From Panopea generosa (Eukaryota > Mollusca > Bivalvia > Adapedonta > Hiatellidae), in NCBI GenBank assembly GCA_029582155.1, contig CM055905.1:7008062-7072061 (forward strand): DNA of 64,000 bases, read 5' to 3'. A model generated the notes under the pieces. The model worked only from the letters and a program-made list of their open reading frames with translations, was not told the origin of the DNA and searched no databases. Position 1 is the first letter of the stretch, and every line of letters begins with the position of its first letter. The position numbers and the translations under genes were made by a program. This document shows positions 37,058 to 50,935 of the stretch, piece after piece.

Positions 37058-37899
37058 AGCAAAGAGAAATGATGATGCTGATTACAGGCGACAAATGTAA
37101 AACAGTAATGGATGAGGTGGGGAATGGTACGTACTATTTGGTATATGTTTGTGTAGAAATATTGAAACGCCTTTAGAATATTATATTCAAAAGATAATTA
37201 ATAGTGCAGTGTTATATGTAAAAGCTTAAGGTAGAATACAATAGATTATGTAGTTCACGTGTGTCTTATAATTTATATCATATCAATATACACGGTTCAA
37301 TTCCAGGAGGTGCATTAACGTTGATACAAAAAGGAAGCTGATGAAAATGTCGATTACTTAGTTATCAATTATTTAATGTTTTAATTAATTAATATCATTA
37401 CTGGTTGAAAACGTCAAATGTGCTACCCGAAATTAAGGACGATTGCTATAGATTTTCAAGCGCACTAACTTCGTGCACAAAAGGAAGCTATTTTGTTGCC
37501 ACTTGCCAGAGCCACTACAAACTGCTTTACTACAACTGACCATATTTCGGATGGCACAATCATTTACGGATACGCCTAATATGTCTCTTGTATTGTTGTC
37601 AATATGGTTCTACAACCCATTCCTCGTTATATCAACACTTTGAACGTTAAAGATATTGATACACAAGATTGCAGTGTTAAGCTTCTAGAGCTTTGAACGA
37701 CCCAGCCCAGATCGTTTGATGTGGTTGTGGAAATTCATTGTGTTGGAAAATTGACATGTGAAACAGATCGTTTGTAGATCAGGTAGCTCACTGTCGTTGT
37801 GGAATCTTATATAGCATCAGTAGTTGACACGTGGATCAGATCGTTCAAATATCAAATCATTAAAGCCATTGTAAAAACTTGTTTATCCAACTTTCACAA
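37058..37899. other. Spacer, no gene seen; edges resemble the 59-bp unit
   Basis: No exon was found. Near 37680-37870 there are diverged pieces (GTCGTTGTGGAATCTTATAT, CAGATCGTTTG) resembling both the 59-bp repeat and the 3' end of the exon at 38393, suggesting an old, decayed extension of the same array. Confidence 0.4.
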
Positions 37900-38375
37900 G
37901 TCTATTTTAATCGTTTACAGATATCGCTGTGGAAGCCCACATACTATTAAGGTGGACAGGTCTATTTTATAGTTTACAGATATAGCTGTGGAAGCCCACA
38001 TACTATTAAGGTGGACAGGTCTATTTTATAGTATACAGATATCGCTGTGGAAGCCAATATACCAATAAAGTTTACAAGTCTGTTTTATAGTTAACATATG
38101 TCGTTGTGGAAGCCCATATACTATCAAAGTTTACAAGTCTGTTTTATAGTTTACAGATGTCGCTGTTGAAGCCCAAATACTATCAAAGTTTACAAGTCTG
38201 TTTTATAGTTTACAGATGTCGCTGTGGAAGTCCAAATCCTATCAAAGTTTACAAGTCTAATTTATAGTTTACAGATGACGCTGTGGAAGCCCATATACTA
38301 TCAAAGTTTACAAGTCTATTTTATAGTTTACAGATATCGCTGTGGAAGCCCAAATACTATCAAAGTTTACAAGTG
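37900..38375. repeat. 59-bp tandem array (about 8 units)
   Basis: The unit includes TTTATAGTTTACAGAT, TCGCTGTGGAAGCCCA and TACTATCAAAGTTTACAAG; ACAAGTC recurs at 38074 and 38133. It runs up to the 3' end of the minus-strand exon, whose last coding bases (TCGTTGTGTAATCTCGTATA on the plus strand) look like a diverged half unit. Confidence 0.93.
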
Positions 38376-38392
38376 AATCAGACTGAGATTGT

Positions 38393-38767
38393 TTAAAGTC
38401 GTTGTGTAATCTCGTATAACATCATTGCGATCACTACAGTGACTGCGGCAGACAGACGTGGAGCACTTCCTGTAACTGGTCCTTTATCATTCCTGTTACG
38501 TCGCTCTTCCTCCAAAGCGAATTCTGTGTCACATGACTGTAACCGGGAAAATAACAAAAGGTTGTCGAAGAAGTACGCTTTCGCTTCAGGGGGCAAGGAT
38601 GGATTAATCATTTCGTCATCATTAAAGATCAATTGTTTGACGTCATCAGAGAAGCACGGATGTTTCTTAACTTGCTTGACAATGTCCATGCATTCTTTCA
38701 AACAGGTCAGTGGCCGGCAGTTCTGAGCGATATCAACGTATATTTTCAAAATGTCAGGATGGTTTCT
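38393..38767 (-). CDS. Terminal exon, Cys-rich protein with hydrophobic C-terminus
   Basis: A strong acceptor (a run of T, then ATTTCCTCAG) precedes an open frame of about 124 codons ending in TAA. The peptide has NHPDILKIYVDIAQNC, CLKEC, KKHPCFSDD and LQSCDTEF, an acidic/basic linker, and a hydrophobic end AAVTVVIAMMLYEI. A small-residue stretch before a hydrophobic tail suggests a GPI anchor or a short membrane anchor on a secreted protein. The exon starts in phase 2. The family is not recognised with certainty. DBH/MOXD1 proteins also have a Cys-containing C-terminal tail, sometimes hydrophobic, so it may be the last exon of the monooxygenase gene on the same strand; a separate GPI-anchored protein is equally possible. 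Confidence 0.55.
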   Translation of the reverse strand, partial: RNHPDILKIYVDIAQNCRPLTCLKECMDIVKQVKKHPCFSDDVKQLIFNDDEMINPSLPPEAKAYFFDNLLLFSRLQSCDTEFALEEERRNRNDKGPVTGSAPRLSAAVTVVIAMMLYEITQRL

Positions 38768-39569
38768 GAGGAAATAAAAAAAACATTTCGTTAATGTTGG
38801 TACATATAATTTCGAAGATAATACTATAAGATTAGATGAAAAAGTAACATAGGGGCAGATCTGAAATTGCAGCATATTGAGCACGAATGTGTAAGTCTAC
38901 TCCTGCCCTACAGTAATTATTACTGCTGTATTATCACTTGAGCTGTTACTGAATAATTTGGTATATTTGTCACTTTTAAGCTCACCAGAGCTGAAGGCTA
39001 ACATGATCCCATTAAGGGGACTATGGTAATCAAACAGATAAGGTAACATAAGAATACTATGTGAACACAGACAGGCGGAATTCCGTGAGCGACTTAGCAG
39101 GCACATTTGAGTGTTTAGCTTCATTTGAATTAAGTTCCCTCTAAATCTTGTGTTGCGTTCTTTTCATATTTCTTCATGTGTTGTGTTTTCATACTATTGA
39201 GTGTAGTGTATTAGAATTAATATATGATACACATGCAAACCTGGAACGTTTTGTAGAATATTAAATGCAATGATATAAAATCGTTTTGCTTACCGTGACC
39301 GTTTTGTACTTGTAGTATTTTTAATACACGTATATAATGTTAAACATGAACGTTTTGTGGTGTTTTGAATATACGGTGATGAAACTGAATGTTTTATAGT
39401 GTGTTGTTAATGGATGAGTTATCAACAATTCGATTGTACTACACTGCTCGAGACTTACTTCTAAATGCTATCATACTAGATATGTATGCCGTCGACACAT
39501 ACCATGTTTTAACCATTCTGTCGCACAATAGGACGAATTTGTGTCGGCAAGTGTCTCGCGCCAGTATGT
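38768..39569. other. Intron or spacer with duplicated segment
   Basis: Immediately upstream (minus strand) of the exon at 38393-38767. The part at 38880-39260 duplicates 35830-36480. Minus- and plus-strand frames here (38897-39124, 39389-39571) have no recognisable protein features. Confidence 0.45.
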
Positions 39570-42500
39570 GATACGTATAACCAACGCATGTAGTACATAT
39601 AGTTACAGTTGTGTGTTACACATAACTAACGCATGTAGTACATATATTTACAGTTCTGCGGTACATATAACCAAAGCTTTTAGTACATACAGTATCAGTT
39701 AAGTGGTACACGTAACAAACCCTTATAGTACATACATTACAGTTGTGTTATATACAAGACCAACGCTTAAAGTACGTTACAGTTGAGTGGTACACATATC
39801 CAGCGTTTGTAGTACATTCAGTTACAGATGTTTTGTAAGAATAACCGGCTCTTGTAGGGCATACAGTTACAGTTGTGTAGTACGCATAACCAACGCTTGT
39901 AGTACATTCAGTTACACTTATGTTGTACACATAACCCTCGCTTGTAGAACAGACAGTTACAGTTGTGTGGTACACATAGCCAACGCTTGTAGACAGACAG
40001 TTACAGTTGTGTGGTACACATAACCAACGCTTGTAGCACATACAGGTACAGTTGTGTGGTACATATAACCGACGCTTGTAGTACATACAGTTACAGTTGT
40101 GTGGTACACATAACCAACGCTTGTAGTACATACATTAACAGTTGTGTGGTACACATTACCGATGCTTGTAGCACATACAGTTATAGTTGTGTGGTACACA
40201 TAACCGATATTGTAGCACATACAGTACCAGCTGTGTGGTACACATTACCGACGCTTGTAGCACATGCAGTTACAGTTGTGTGGTACACGTAACCGACGCT
40301 TGTAGCACATGCAATAACCGACGCTTGTAGCTCATACAGTTACAGTTGTGAGGTACACATAACCGACGCTTGTAGCACAGACAGTTACAGTTGTGTGATA
40401 CACATAACCGACGCTTGTAGCACATACAGTTACAGTTGTGTGGTACACATAACCGACGCTTGTACTACATACAGTTACAGTTGTGTGGTACACATAATCG
40501 ACGCTTGTAGCATAGACAGTTACAGTTGTGTGGTACACAATACCGACGCTTTTAGCACATGCAGTTACAGTTGTGTGCTACACATAACCGACGCTTGTAG
40601 CAGAGACAGTTACAGTTGTGTGGTACACACTACCAATGTTGTAGTAGTACATGCAGTTACAGTTGTGTGGTACACATTACCGACGCTTGTAGTACAGACA
40701 GTTACAGTTGTGAGGTAAACGTAACCACAGCTTGTAGCACATACAGTTACAGTTGTGTGGTACACATTACCAACGCTTGTAGTACATACAGTTACAGTTG
40801 TGTAGTACACATTACCGACACTTGTAGCACAGACAGTTACAGTTGTGTGGTACACATAACCGATGTTTGTAGTACATATCATTACAGTTGTGCAGTACAC
40901 ATAACCGACACTTGTAGTACATACATATACAGTTGTGTGGTACACATTACCAACGCTTGTAGCACATACATATACTGTTTTGTAGTACACTTAACTGATG
41001 CTTGTACTACATACATATACAGTTGTGTGGTACACATAGCCAATGCTTGTAGTACAGAAAATAACAGTTGTGTGGTACACATTACCGACGCTTGTAGTAC
41101 ATACAGTTACAGTTGTGTGGTTCACATTACCGATGCTTGTAGCACAAACATATACAGTTGTGTGGTACCTGTAACCGAGGCTTGTAGTACAGACAGTTAC
41201 AGTTGTGTGGTACACATTACCAATGCTTGTCGTACATGCAGTTACAGTTGTGTGGTACACATAACCGACGCTTGTAGTACATAGAGTTACAGTTGTGTTG
41301 TACACATTACCGACGCTTGTAGTACATACATTTACAGTTGTGTGGTACACATTATCAATGCTTGTAGTACATACAGTTACATTTGTGTAGTACACATTAC
41401 CGACTCTAGTAGCACATACAGTTACAGTTGAGTGGTACACATTACCGAAGCTTGTAGCACATACAGTTACAGTTGTGTGGTACACATTACCGACGCTTGT
41501 AGCACATACAGTTACAGTTGTGTGGTACACATTACCGAAGCTTGTAGCACATACAGTTACAGTTGTGTGGTACACATTACTGACGCGTGTAGCACATACA
41601 GTTACAGTTGTGTGGTACACATAACCAATGCTTGTAGTACATACAGTTACAGTTGTGTGGTACATGTAACCAATGCGTGTAGTACATACAGTTACAGTTG
41701 TGTGGTACACATTACCGATGCTTGTATTACATACAGTTGCATTTGTTTGGTACACATAACTGACGCTTGTAGTACAGACAGTTACAGTTGTGTGATACAC
41801 ATAATGTACGCTTCTAGTACATACAGTTACAGTTGTGTGATACACATTACCGACGGTTGTAGTACATACATTTACAGTTGTGTGGTACACATATCCAACA
41901 CTTGTAGTACATGCAGTTACAGTTATGTGGTACACATTACCGACGCTTGTAGTACAGACAGTTACAGTTGTGAGATACACGTAACCACAGCTTGTAACAC
42001 ATACAGTAACAGTTGTGTGGTTCACATTACTGACGCTTGTAGTACATACAGTTACAGTTGTGTGGTACATGTTACCGACACTTGTAGCACATACAGTAAC
42101 AGTTGTGTGGTACACATTACTGAAGCTTGTAGTACATGCAGTTACAGTTGTTTGGTACTCATAACCGACGCTTGTAGTACAGAGAGTAACATTTGTCCGG
42201 TACACATAATCGACGCTTGTAGCACTTACAGTTACAGTTGTGTGGTACACATAACCGACGCTTGTAGCACATACAGTTACAGTTGTGTGGTACATGTAAC
42301 CGACGCTTGTAGCACATACAGTACCAGCTGTGTGGTACACGTAACTAACGCTTGTAGCACATACAGTTACAGTTGTGTGGTACACATTACCGACGCTTGT
42401 AGCACATACAGTTACAGTTGTGTGATACACATAACTGACGCTTGTAGCACATACAATTACAGTTATGTGGTACACATTACCGACGCTTGTAATACAGAAA

Positions 42501-45500
42501 ATTACAGTTGTGCGGTACACATAACCGACGCTTGTAGCACATACAATTACAATTGTGTGGTACACGTAAACAACGCTTGTAGAACATGCAGTTACAGTTG
42601 TGTGGTACACATTACCAACGCTTGTAGTAAAGACAGTTACAGTTGTGTGGTACATTTTACCAACGCTTGTAGTACATATCGTTACAGTTTTGCGGTACAC
42701 ATAACCGACGCTTGTAGCACATACAGTTACAGTTGTGTGGTACACATTACCAACGCTTGTAGCACATACATATACAGTTGTGTAGTACACTTAACTGATG
42801 CTTGTAGTACATACATATACAGTTGTGTGGTACACATAGCCAACGCTTGTAGTACAGAAAGTAACAATTGTGTGGTACACATTACCAACGCTTGCAGTAC
42901 ATACAGTTACAGTTGTGTGGTACACATTACCGACGCCTGTAGTACAGACAGTAACAGTTGTGTGGTACATATTACCAATGCTTGTAGTACATACAGTTAC
43001 AGTTGTGTGGTTCACATTACCGACGCTTGTGGTACAGACAGTTACGCTTGTAGTACATTCAGTTACAGTTGTGTGGTACACATTACTGACACTTGTAGTA
43101 CATACAGTTACAGTTGTGTTGCACACATAACCGACGCTTGTAGTACATACAGTTACAATTGTGTGGCACACATTACCGACACTTGTAGTGCATACAGTTA
43201 CAGTTGTGTGGTACACATTACCGACGCTAGTAGCACATACAGTTACAATTGTGTGGGACACTTTACCGACACCTGTAGCACATACAGTTACAGTTGTGTG
43301 GTACACATTACCGAATCTTGTAGCACATACATTTACAGTTGTGTGTTACACATAACCGACGCTTGTAGGGCATACAGTTACAGTTGTGTGGTACATATAA
43401 CCAACGCTTGTAGTACATACAGTTACAGTTGTGTGGTACACATAACGGACGCTTGTAGGGCATACAGTTACAGTTGTGTGGTACACATTACCGGCGTTTG
43501 TAGGACATACAGTTACAGTTGTGTGGTACACATATCCAATGCTTGTAGTACATGCAGTTACAGTTGTGTGGTACACATTACCGACGCTTGTAGTACAGAC
43601 AATTACAGTTGTGTTGTACACATAACCACCGCTTGTAGTACATACAGTTACAGTTGTGTGGTACACATTACCGACGCTTGTAGTACATGCAGTTACAGTT
43701 GTTTGGTACATTTAACTGACGCTTGTAATACATAAAGTAACAGTTGTGTGATACACATTACCGACGCTTGTAGTACATGGAGTTACAGTTGTGTGGTACA
43801 CATAACCGACGCTTGTATGTCAGACAGTTACAGTTGTGTGGTACACATAACTGACGCATGTAGCACATACAGTTACAGTTGTGTGGTACAGATAACCGAC
43901 GCTTGTACCACATACAGTTACAGATGTGTGGTACACATTACCGACGCTTGTAGTACATACAGTTACAGTTGTGTGGTACACATAACCAACGCTTGTAGTT
44001 CATACAGTTACAGTTGTGTGGTACACATAACCGACGCTTGTAGCACATACATTTACAATTGTGTGGTACACGTAACCAATGCTTTTAGCACATACAGTTA
44101 CAGATGTTGGGTACACATTACCGACGCTTGTAGTACAAACAGTTACAGTTGTGTGATACACATAACCAACGCTTGTAGCACAAACCGTTACAGTTGTGTG
44201 GTACACATAAACGACGCTTGTAGCACATACAGTTACAGTTGTGTGGTACACATTACCGACACTTGTAGAACATGCAGTTACAGTTGTGTGGTACACATAA
44301 CCAAGGCTTGTAGCACATGCAGTTACAGTTGTGTGGTACACATAACCGACGCTTGTATGTCAGACAGTTAACAGTTGTGTGGTACACATAACTGACGCAT
44401 GTAGCACATACAGTATCAGTTGTGTGATACACATAACCGACGCTTGTACCACATACAGTTACAGATGTGTGGTACACATAACTGACGCATGTAGCACATA
44501 CAGTTACAGTTGTGTGGTACACCTTACCGACGCTTGTAGTACATACAGTTACAGTTGTGTGGTACACATAACCAACGCTTGTAGTACATACAGTTACAGT
44601 TGTGTGGTACACATTACCAACACTTGTAGTACATAGAGTTACAGTTGTGTGATACACAATACAGACGCTTGTAGTACAGACAGTTACAGTTGTGTGGTAC
44701 ACATAACCAACGCTTGTAGTACATACAGTTACATTTTTGTGGTTCACATTACTGACGCTTGTGGTACAGACAGTTACAGTATTGTGGTACACTTAACCTA
44801 CGCTTGTAGTGCATGCAGTTACATTCATGTGGTACACATTACCGGCGCTTGTAGTACAGACAGTAACAGTTGTGTGGTACACATTACCAACTCTTGTAGC
44901 ACATACAGAGATAGTTGTGTGGTACACTTAACCGACGGTTTTAGTACATGCAGTTACGGTTATGTGGTACACATTACCGACGCTTGTAGTACATGCAGTT
45001 ACAGTTAATGGTACACATTACCGACGCTTGTAGTACATGCAGTTACGGTTATGTGGTACACATTACCGACGCTTGTAGCACATGCAGTTACAGTTGTGTG
45101 GTACACATTACCGACGCTTGTAGTAAAGACGGGTTACAGTTGTGTGGTACACATTTTTGACGCTTGTAGTACAGACTGTTACAGTTGTGTGGTACACAAT
45201 ACCAACGCTTGTAGGACATACAGTAAAAATTGTGTTGTACACATTACCAACGCTTGTAGTACATACAGTTATAGTTGTGTGGTACACATTACCGACGTTT
45301 GTAGTACAGACAGTGACAGTTGTGTGGTACACACTACCAACGATTGTAGTACATACAATTACAGTTGTGTGGTACACATTACAAATGCTTGTAGTACATA
45401 CAGTTACAGATGTGTGGTACACATTACCGACGTTTGTAGTACAGACAGTGACAGTTGTGTGGTACACACTACCAACGATTGTAGTACATACAGTTATGTG

Positions 45501-48500
45501 GTACACATTAACAATGCTTGTAGTACATACAGTTACAGATGTGTGGTACACATTACCGACGTTTGTAGTACAGACAGTGACAGTTGTGTGGTACACACTA
45601 CCAACGATTGTAGTACATACAATTACAGTTGTGTGGTACACATTACAAATGCTTGTAGTGCACACAGTTACACTAGTGTTTTACATATTACCGACGCTTG
45701 TAGTACAGACTGTTACAGTTGTGTGGTACACATAACCAATGCTTATAGTACATACAGTTACAGTTATGTGGTACACATTACCGACGCTTGTAATACAGAC
45801 AGTTACAGTTGTGTGGTACACATAACCAATGCTTATAGTACATACAGTTACAATTTCGTGGTACACATAAACATTGCTTGTAGTACAGACAGTTACAGTT
45901 GTGTGGTACACATAACCAACGCTTGTAGTACATCCAGTAACATTTGTGTGGTACACATAAATGACGCTTGTACAACTGACAATTACAGTTGTGTAGTATA
46001 CATAACCGACGTTTGTAGAACAGACAGTTACAGTTGTGTGGTAAACATAACCGATGCTTGTAGTACAGACAGTTACAGTTGTGAGGTACACATTACGGAC
46101 GCTTGTAATACAGACAGTTACAGTTGTGTTGTACACATTACAGACGCTTGTAGTACATTCAGTTACCGTTGAGTGGTACACATAACCGACGCTTGTAGTA
46201 CATACAGTTACAGTTGTGTGGTACATATTACCAACGCTTGTATTACATGGAAATACAGTTGTGTGGTACACATAACCGACGCTTGTAGCACATTCATTTA
46301 CAGTTGTGTGGTACACATTACCGACGCTTGTAGCTCATACAATTACAGTTGTGTGGTACACAATACCGAGGCTTGTAGCCCATACAGTTACAGTTGTGTG
46401 GTACACATAACCGACGCTTGTAGCACATACAGTTACAGTTGTGTTGTACACATTACCGATGCTTGTAGGTCATACAGTTACAGTTGTTTGGTACACGTAA
46501 CCGACGCTTGTAGCACATACAGTTACAGTTGTGTGGTACACATTACCGACGCTTGTAGGTCATACAGTTACAGTTGTTTGGTACACGTAACCGACGCTTG
46601 TAGCACATACAGTTACAGTTGTGTGGTACTCATAACCAACGCTTGTAGTACAGACAGTTACAATTGTGTGGTACACATAATCAACGCTTGTAGCACATGC
46701 AGTTACAGTTGTGTGGTACACATAACCGACGCTTGTAGCACATACAGTTACAGTTGTGTGGTACACATTACTGACGCTTGTAGTACAGACAGTTACAGTT
46801 GTGTGGTACACATAACCAATGCTTGTAGCACATACACTTACAGTTGTGTGGTACACATAACCAATGTCTGTGGCACAGACAGTTACAGTTGTGTGGTACA
46901 CATAACCAATGCCTGTAGCACAGACAGGCACATACAGTTACAGTTGTGTGGTACACATAACCAATGCCTGTAGCATATACAGTTACAGTTGTGTGGTACA
47001 CATAACTGACGGTTGTAGGGCATACAGTTACGGTTATGTGGTACACATTACCGACGCTTGTAGTACATGCAGTTACGGTTAGTGGTACACATTACTGACG
47101 CTTGTAGTACATGCAGTTACGGTTATGTGGTACACATTACCGACGCTTGTAGCACATGCAGTTACAGTTGTGTGGTACACATTACCGACGCTTGTAGTAA
47201 AGACAGTTACAGTTGTGTGGTACACATTGCCGACGCTTGTAGTACAGACAGTTACAGTTGTGTGGTACACATTACCAACGCTTGAAGTACATACAGTAAC
47301 AATTATGTGGTACACATAACTGACTCTTGTAGAACAGACAATTACAGATGTGTTGTACACATAACCGACGCTTGTAGTACAGACAGTTAAAGGTGTGTTG
47401 TACACATTACCGACGCTTGTAGTACATACAGTTACAGTTGTGTTGTACACATTACCGCCGATTGTAGTACATACAGTTATGTGGTACACATTAACAACGG
47501 TTGTAGTACATACAGTTACAGATGTGTGGTACACATTGCCGACATTTGTAGTACAGACAGTGACAGTTGTATGGTACACACTACCAACGATTGTAGTACA
47601 TACAATTACAGTTGTGTGGTACACATTACAAATGCTTGTAGTACACACAGTTACACTAGTGTTTTACATATTACCGACGCTTGTAGTGCATACAGTTACA
47701 GTTGTGTGGTACACATAACCAATGCTTATAGTACATACAGTTATGTGGTACACATTACCGACGCTTGTAATACAGACAGTTACAGTTGTGTGGTACACAT
47801 AACCAATTCTTATAGTACATACAGTTACAGTTGTGAGGTACACATAACCGACGGTTGTATGGAATACAGTTACAATTTCGTGGTACACATAACCAATGCT
47901 TGTAGTACAGACAGTTACAGTTGTGTGGTACACATAACCAACGCTTGTAGTACATCCAGTAACATTTGTGTGGTACACATAAATGACGCTTGTACAACTG
48001 ACAATTACAGTTGTGTAGTATACATAACCGACGTTTGTAGAACAGACAGTTACAGTTGTGTGGTAAACATAACCGATGCTTGTAGTACAGACAGTTACAG
48101 TTGTGAGGTACACATTACGGACGCTTGTAATACAGACAGTTACAGTTGTGTTGTACACATTACAGACGCTTGTAGTACATTCAGTTACCGTTGAGTGGTA
48201 CACATAACCAATGCTTGTATTACATGGAAATACAGTTGTGTGGTACACATAACCGACGCTTGTAGCACATTCATTTACAGTTGTGTGGTACACATTACCG
48301 ACGCTTGTAGCTCATACAATTACAGTTGTGTGGTACACAATACCGAGGCTTGTAGCCCATACAGTTACAGTTATGTGGTACACATAACCGACGCTTGTAG
48401 CACATACAGTTACAGTTGTGTGGTACACATTACCGACGCTAGTAGGTCATACAGTTACAGTTGTTTGGTACACGTAATCGACGCTTGTAGTACAGACAGT

Positions 48501-50130
48501 TACAGTTGTGTGGTACTCATAACCGACGCTTGTAGTACAGACAGTTACAGTTGTGTGGTACACATAATCAACGCTTTTAGCACATGCAGTTACAGTTGTG
48601 TGGTACACATAACTGACGCTTGTAGCACATACAGTTACAGTTGTGTGGTACACATTACTGACGCTTGTAGTACAGACAGTTACAGTTGTCTGGTACACAT
48701 AACCAATGCCTGTAGCACAGACAGTTACAGTTGTGTGGTACACATAACCAATGCCTGTAGCACAGACAGGCACAGACAGTTACAGTTGTGTGGTACACAT
48801 ACCCAATGCCTGTAGCACATACAGTTACAGTTGTGTGGTACACATACCCAATGCCTGTAGCACATACAGTTACATTTGTGTGGTACACATAACTGATGGT
48901 TGTAGGGCATACAGTTACAGTTGTGTGTTACACATAACCAACGCTTGTAGTATAGACAATTACAGTTGTGTGGTACACATAACCGACGGTTGTACTACAT
49001 ACAGTTACAGTTGTGTGGTACACATTACCGACGCATGTAGTACAGACAGTTACAGTTGTGTGGTACACATTACCGATGCTTGTAGTACAGACAGTTACAG
49101 TTGTGCGGTACACATATAACCGACGCTTGTATGGCATACAGTTACAGTTGTGTGGTACGCATAACCGACGCTTGTAATACAGACAGTTACAGTTTTGTGG
49201 TAAACATAACCGACGCTTGTAGCACATGCAGTTACAGTTGTTTGGTAAACAATACCGACGCTTGTAGTACAGACAGTTACAGTTGTGTGGTACACATAAC
49301 CAATGCTTGTAGCACATACAGTTACAGTTGTGTGATACACATAACTGACGCTTGTTGTACATACAGTTACAGTTTTGTGGTTCACATAACCGACGCTTGT
49401 AGTACATACAGTTACAGTTGTGTGGTACACATAACCGACCCGTGTAGTACAGACAGCTACAGTTGTGTGGTACGCATTCCCGACGCTTGTCATACAGATA
49501 GTTACAGTTGTGTGGTACACATTACCGACGCTTTTAGTACAGACAGTTACAGTTGTGTGGTACACATAACCGACGCTTGTAGTACATACAGTTACAGTTG
49601 TGTGGTACACCTAACCGACGCTTGTAGTACATACAGTTGCAGTTGTGTGGTACACGTAACCAACGCTTGTAGTACATACAGTTACAGTTGTGTGGGTACA
49701 CATAACCAACGCTTGTAGAACAGACAATTACAGTTGTGTGGTTGACATTATCAACGCTTGTAGAATAGACAATTACAGTTGTGTGGTTGACATTATCAAC
49801 GCTTGTAGAACAGACAATTACAGTTGTGTGGTTGACATTATCAACGCTTGTAGTACAGACAGTTACAGTTGTGTGGTACACATAACCAACGCTTGTAGAA
49901 CAGACAATTACAGTTGTGTGGTTGACATTATCAACGCTTGTAGTACAGACAGTTACAGTTGTGTGGTACACATAACCAACGCTTGTAGAACAGACAATTA
50001 CAGTTGTGTGGTTGACATAACCAACGCTTGTAGTACATATTGCTTAAGTTGTGTGGTACACATAACCGACGCTTGTAATACATATAGTTACAGCTGTGTG
50101 ATATACATAACCGGTTCATGTATCACACAC
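39570..50130. repeat. 45-bp tandem array (about 234 units)
   Basis: The unit is 45 bp with cores CAGTTACAGTTGTGTGGTAC and ACATTACCGACGCTTGTAGT. Variants include ACATAACC, CAATGC, GTAGCACATA and GTACAGA. The plus strand is open for up to 767 codons and the minus strand for 599, with a 15-residue period, simply because 45 is a multiple of three. Indels, stops and frame changes (about 39957, 43735, 44371, 45008, 46980) argue against a translated product. A large internal duplication is visible: the 'cacacagttacactagtg' variant occurs at 45661 and 47644, and 'atgacgcttgtacaactg' at 45961 and 47983, i.e. ~2.0 kb apart. Divergent units mark both ends. Confidence 0.97.
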
Positions 50131-50747
50131 AGTGACAATGATGATCAGAACATACCCGGCACCTATATTATATATGTCATTATCTGTTGCAATGTTCTTT
50201 AACAGTTAATTATAAGGTTTAAATTCCTATACAAATCTATTTAATTGAACGTGAACCATAGCAAGCCATTTTATCTACACATGCGCAGAACGTTTTTAAA
50301 ACATGAAATCGGAATAACATACAAACGTAACCCAGTAACACTTCGTGCGTGATTTGTCGAGGATGTAAGTACTTGTTTGATGATTGATTTAAAACTATAA
50401 ATTAATAACTAAACTAAATAATACGTACAAATAGTCAATTAGTGCTGTTAAGTTGCAGTTGCGCAGTAATGGCTTATCGAGCTCACATGGGCCTATATCA
50501 CCAGTCGCCTGACAAACTGAAATAATTAAAAAAAAAAATATAAATGGCACTTTCAAGTTATTTAATGAAAATTATCGTACGCAAGTTCAACGAGAAATTT
50601 GTTATTTTGTAAATATATAAGAGAAAACACAGATAGAATCCATGTACTGGAACACGCTGAAGAGAATAGCATATGTGCTCTCGGTTACCGTCGGCTTATT
50701 ATCGACAGCGCGAGTCCATAGTCGTTTCTATAGTCTGTAGAACCGGC
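50131..50747. other. Spacer, SINE-tail fragment near 50343
   Basis: It contains GCGTGATTTGTCGAGGATGT at about 50347, like GCGTGATTTGTCTTGGTTGT at 52639 in the family D SINE, so a 5'-truncated SINE tail is likely. No exon convincingly extending the monooxygenase was found. Confidence 0.4.
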
Positions 50748-50935
50748 CCAGCTCTCCCGATTGGGTCTGTTAAAAAGCAATGTAAGGAAAGCCACATTTA
50801 AGCACGTTGGTTGGCATTTTAGTACGCTTTCAATTGCTATGAATTGTGGGACAGGCATATAATTCCCTGCTTTTTCATTGGGGGTTGATAAACCTGATTA
50901 GGAAGGTATCAGGTTTTGGGATGGACGAACATTTA
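50748..50935. repeat. Duplicated segment, copy 2 (pairs with 35205-35420)
   Basis: Same order of blocks as copy 1 (CTCCCGATTGGGTCT ... GCAATG ... TTTAAGCACGTTGG ... GGGACAGGCATATAATTCCC ... TTTTGGGATGGAC). The stretch with TGACGTCA in copy 1 is missing here. Confidence 0.7.

Noticed and set aside
39570..50130. Open frames of 767 (plus) and 599 (minus) codons in the 45-bp array
   Set aside because: Same reason: a 15-codon unit. Frames shift and stop at several places and the opposite strand is equally open.
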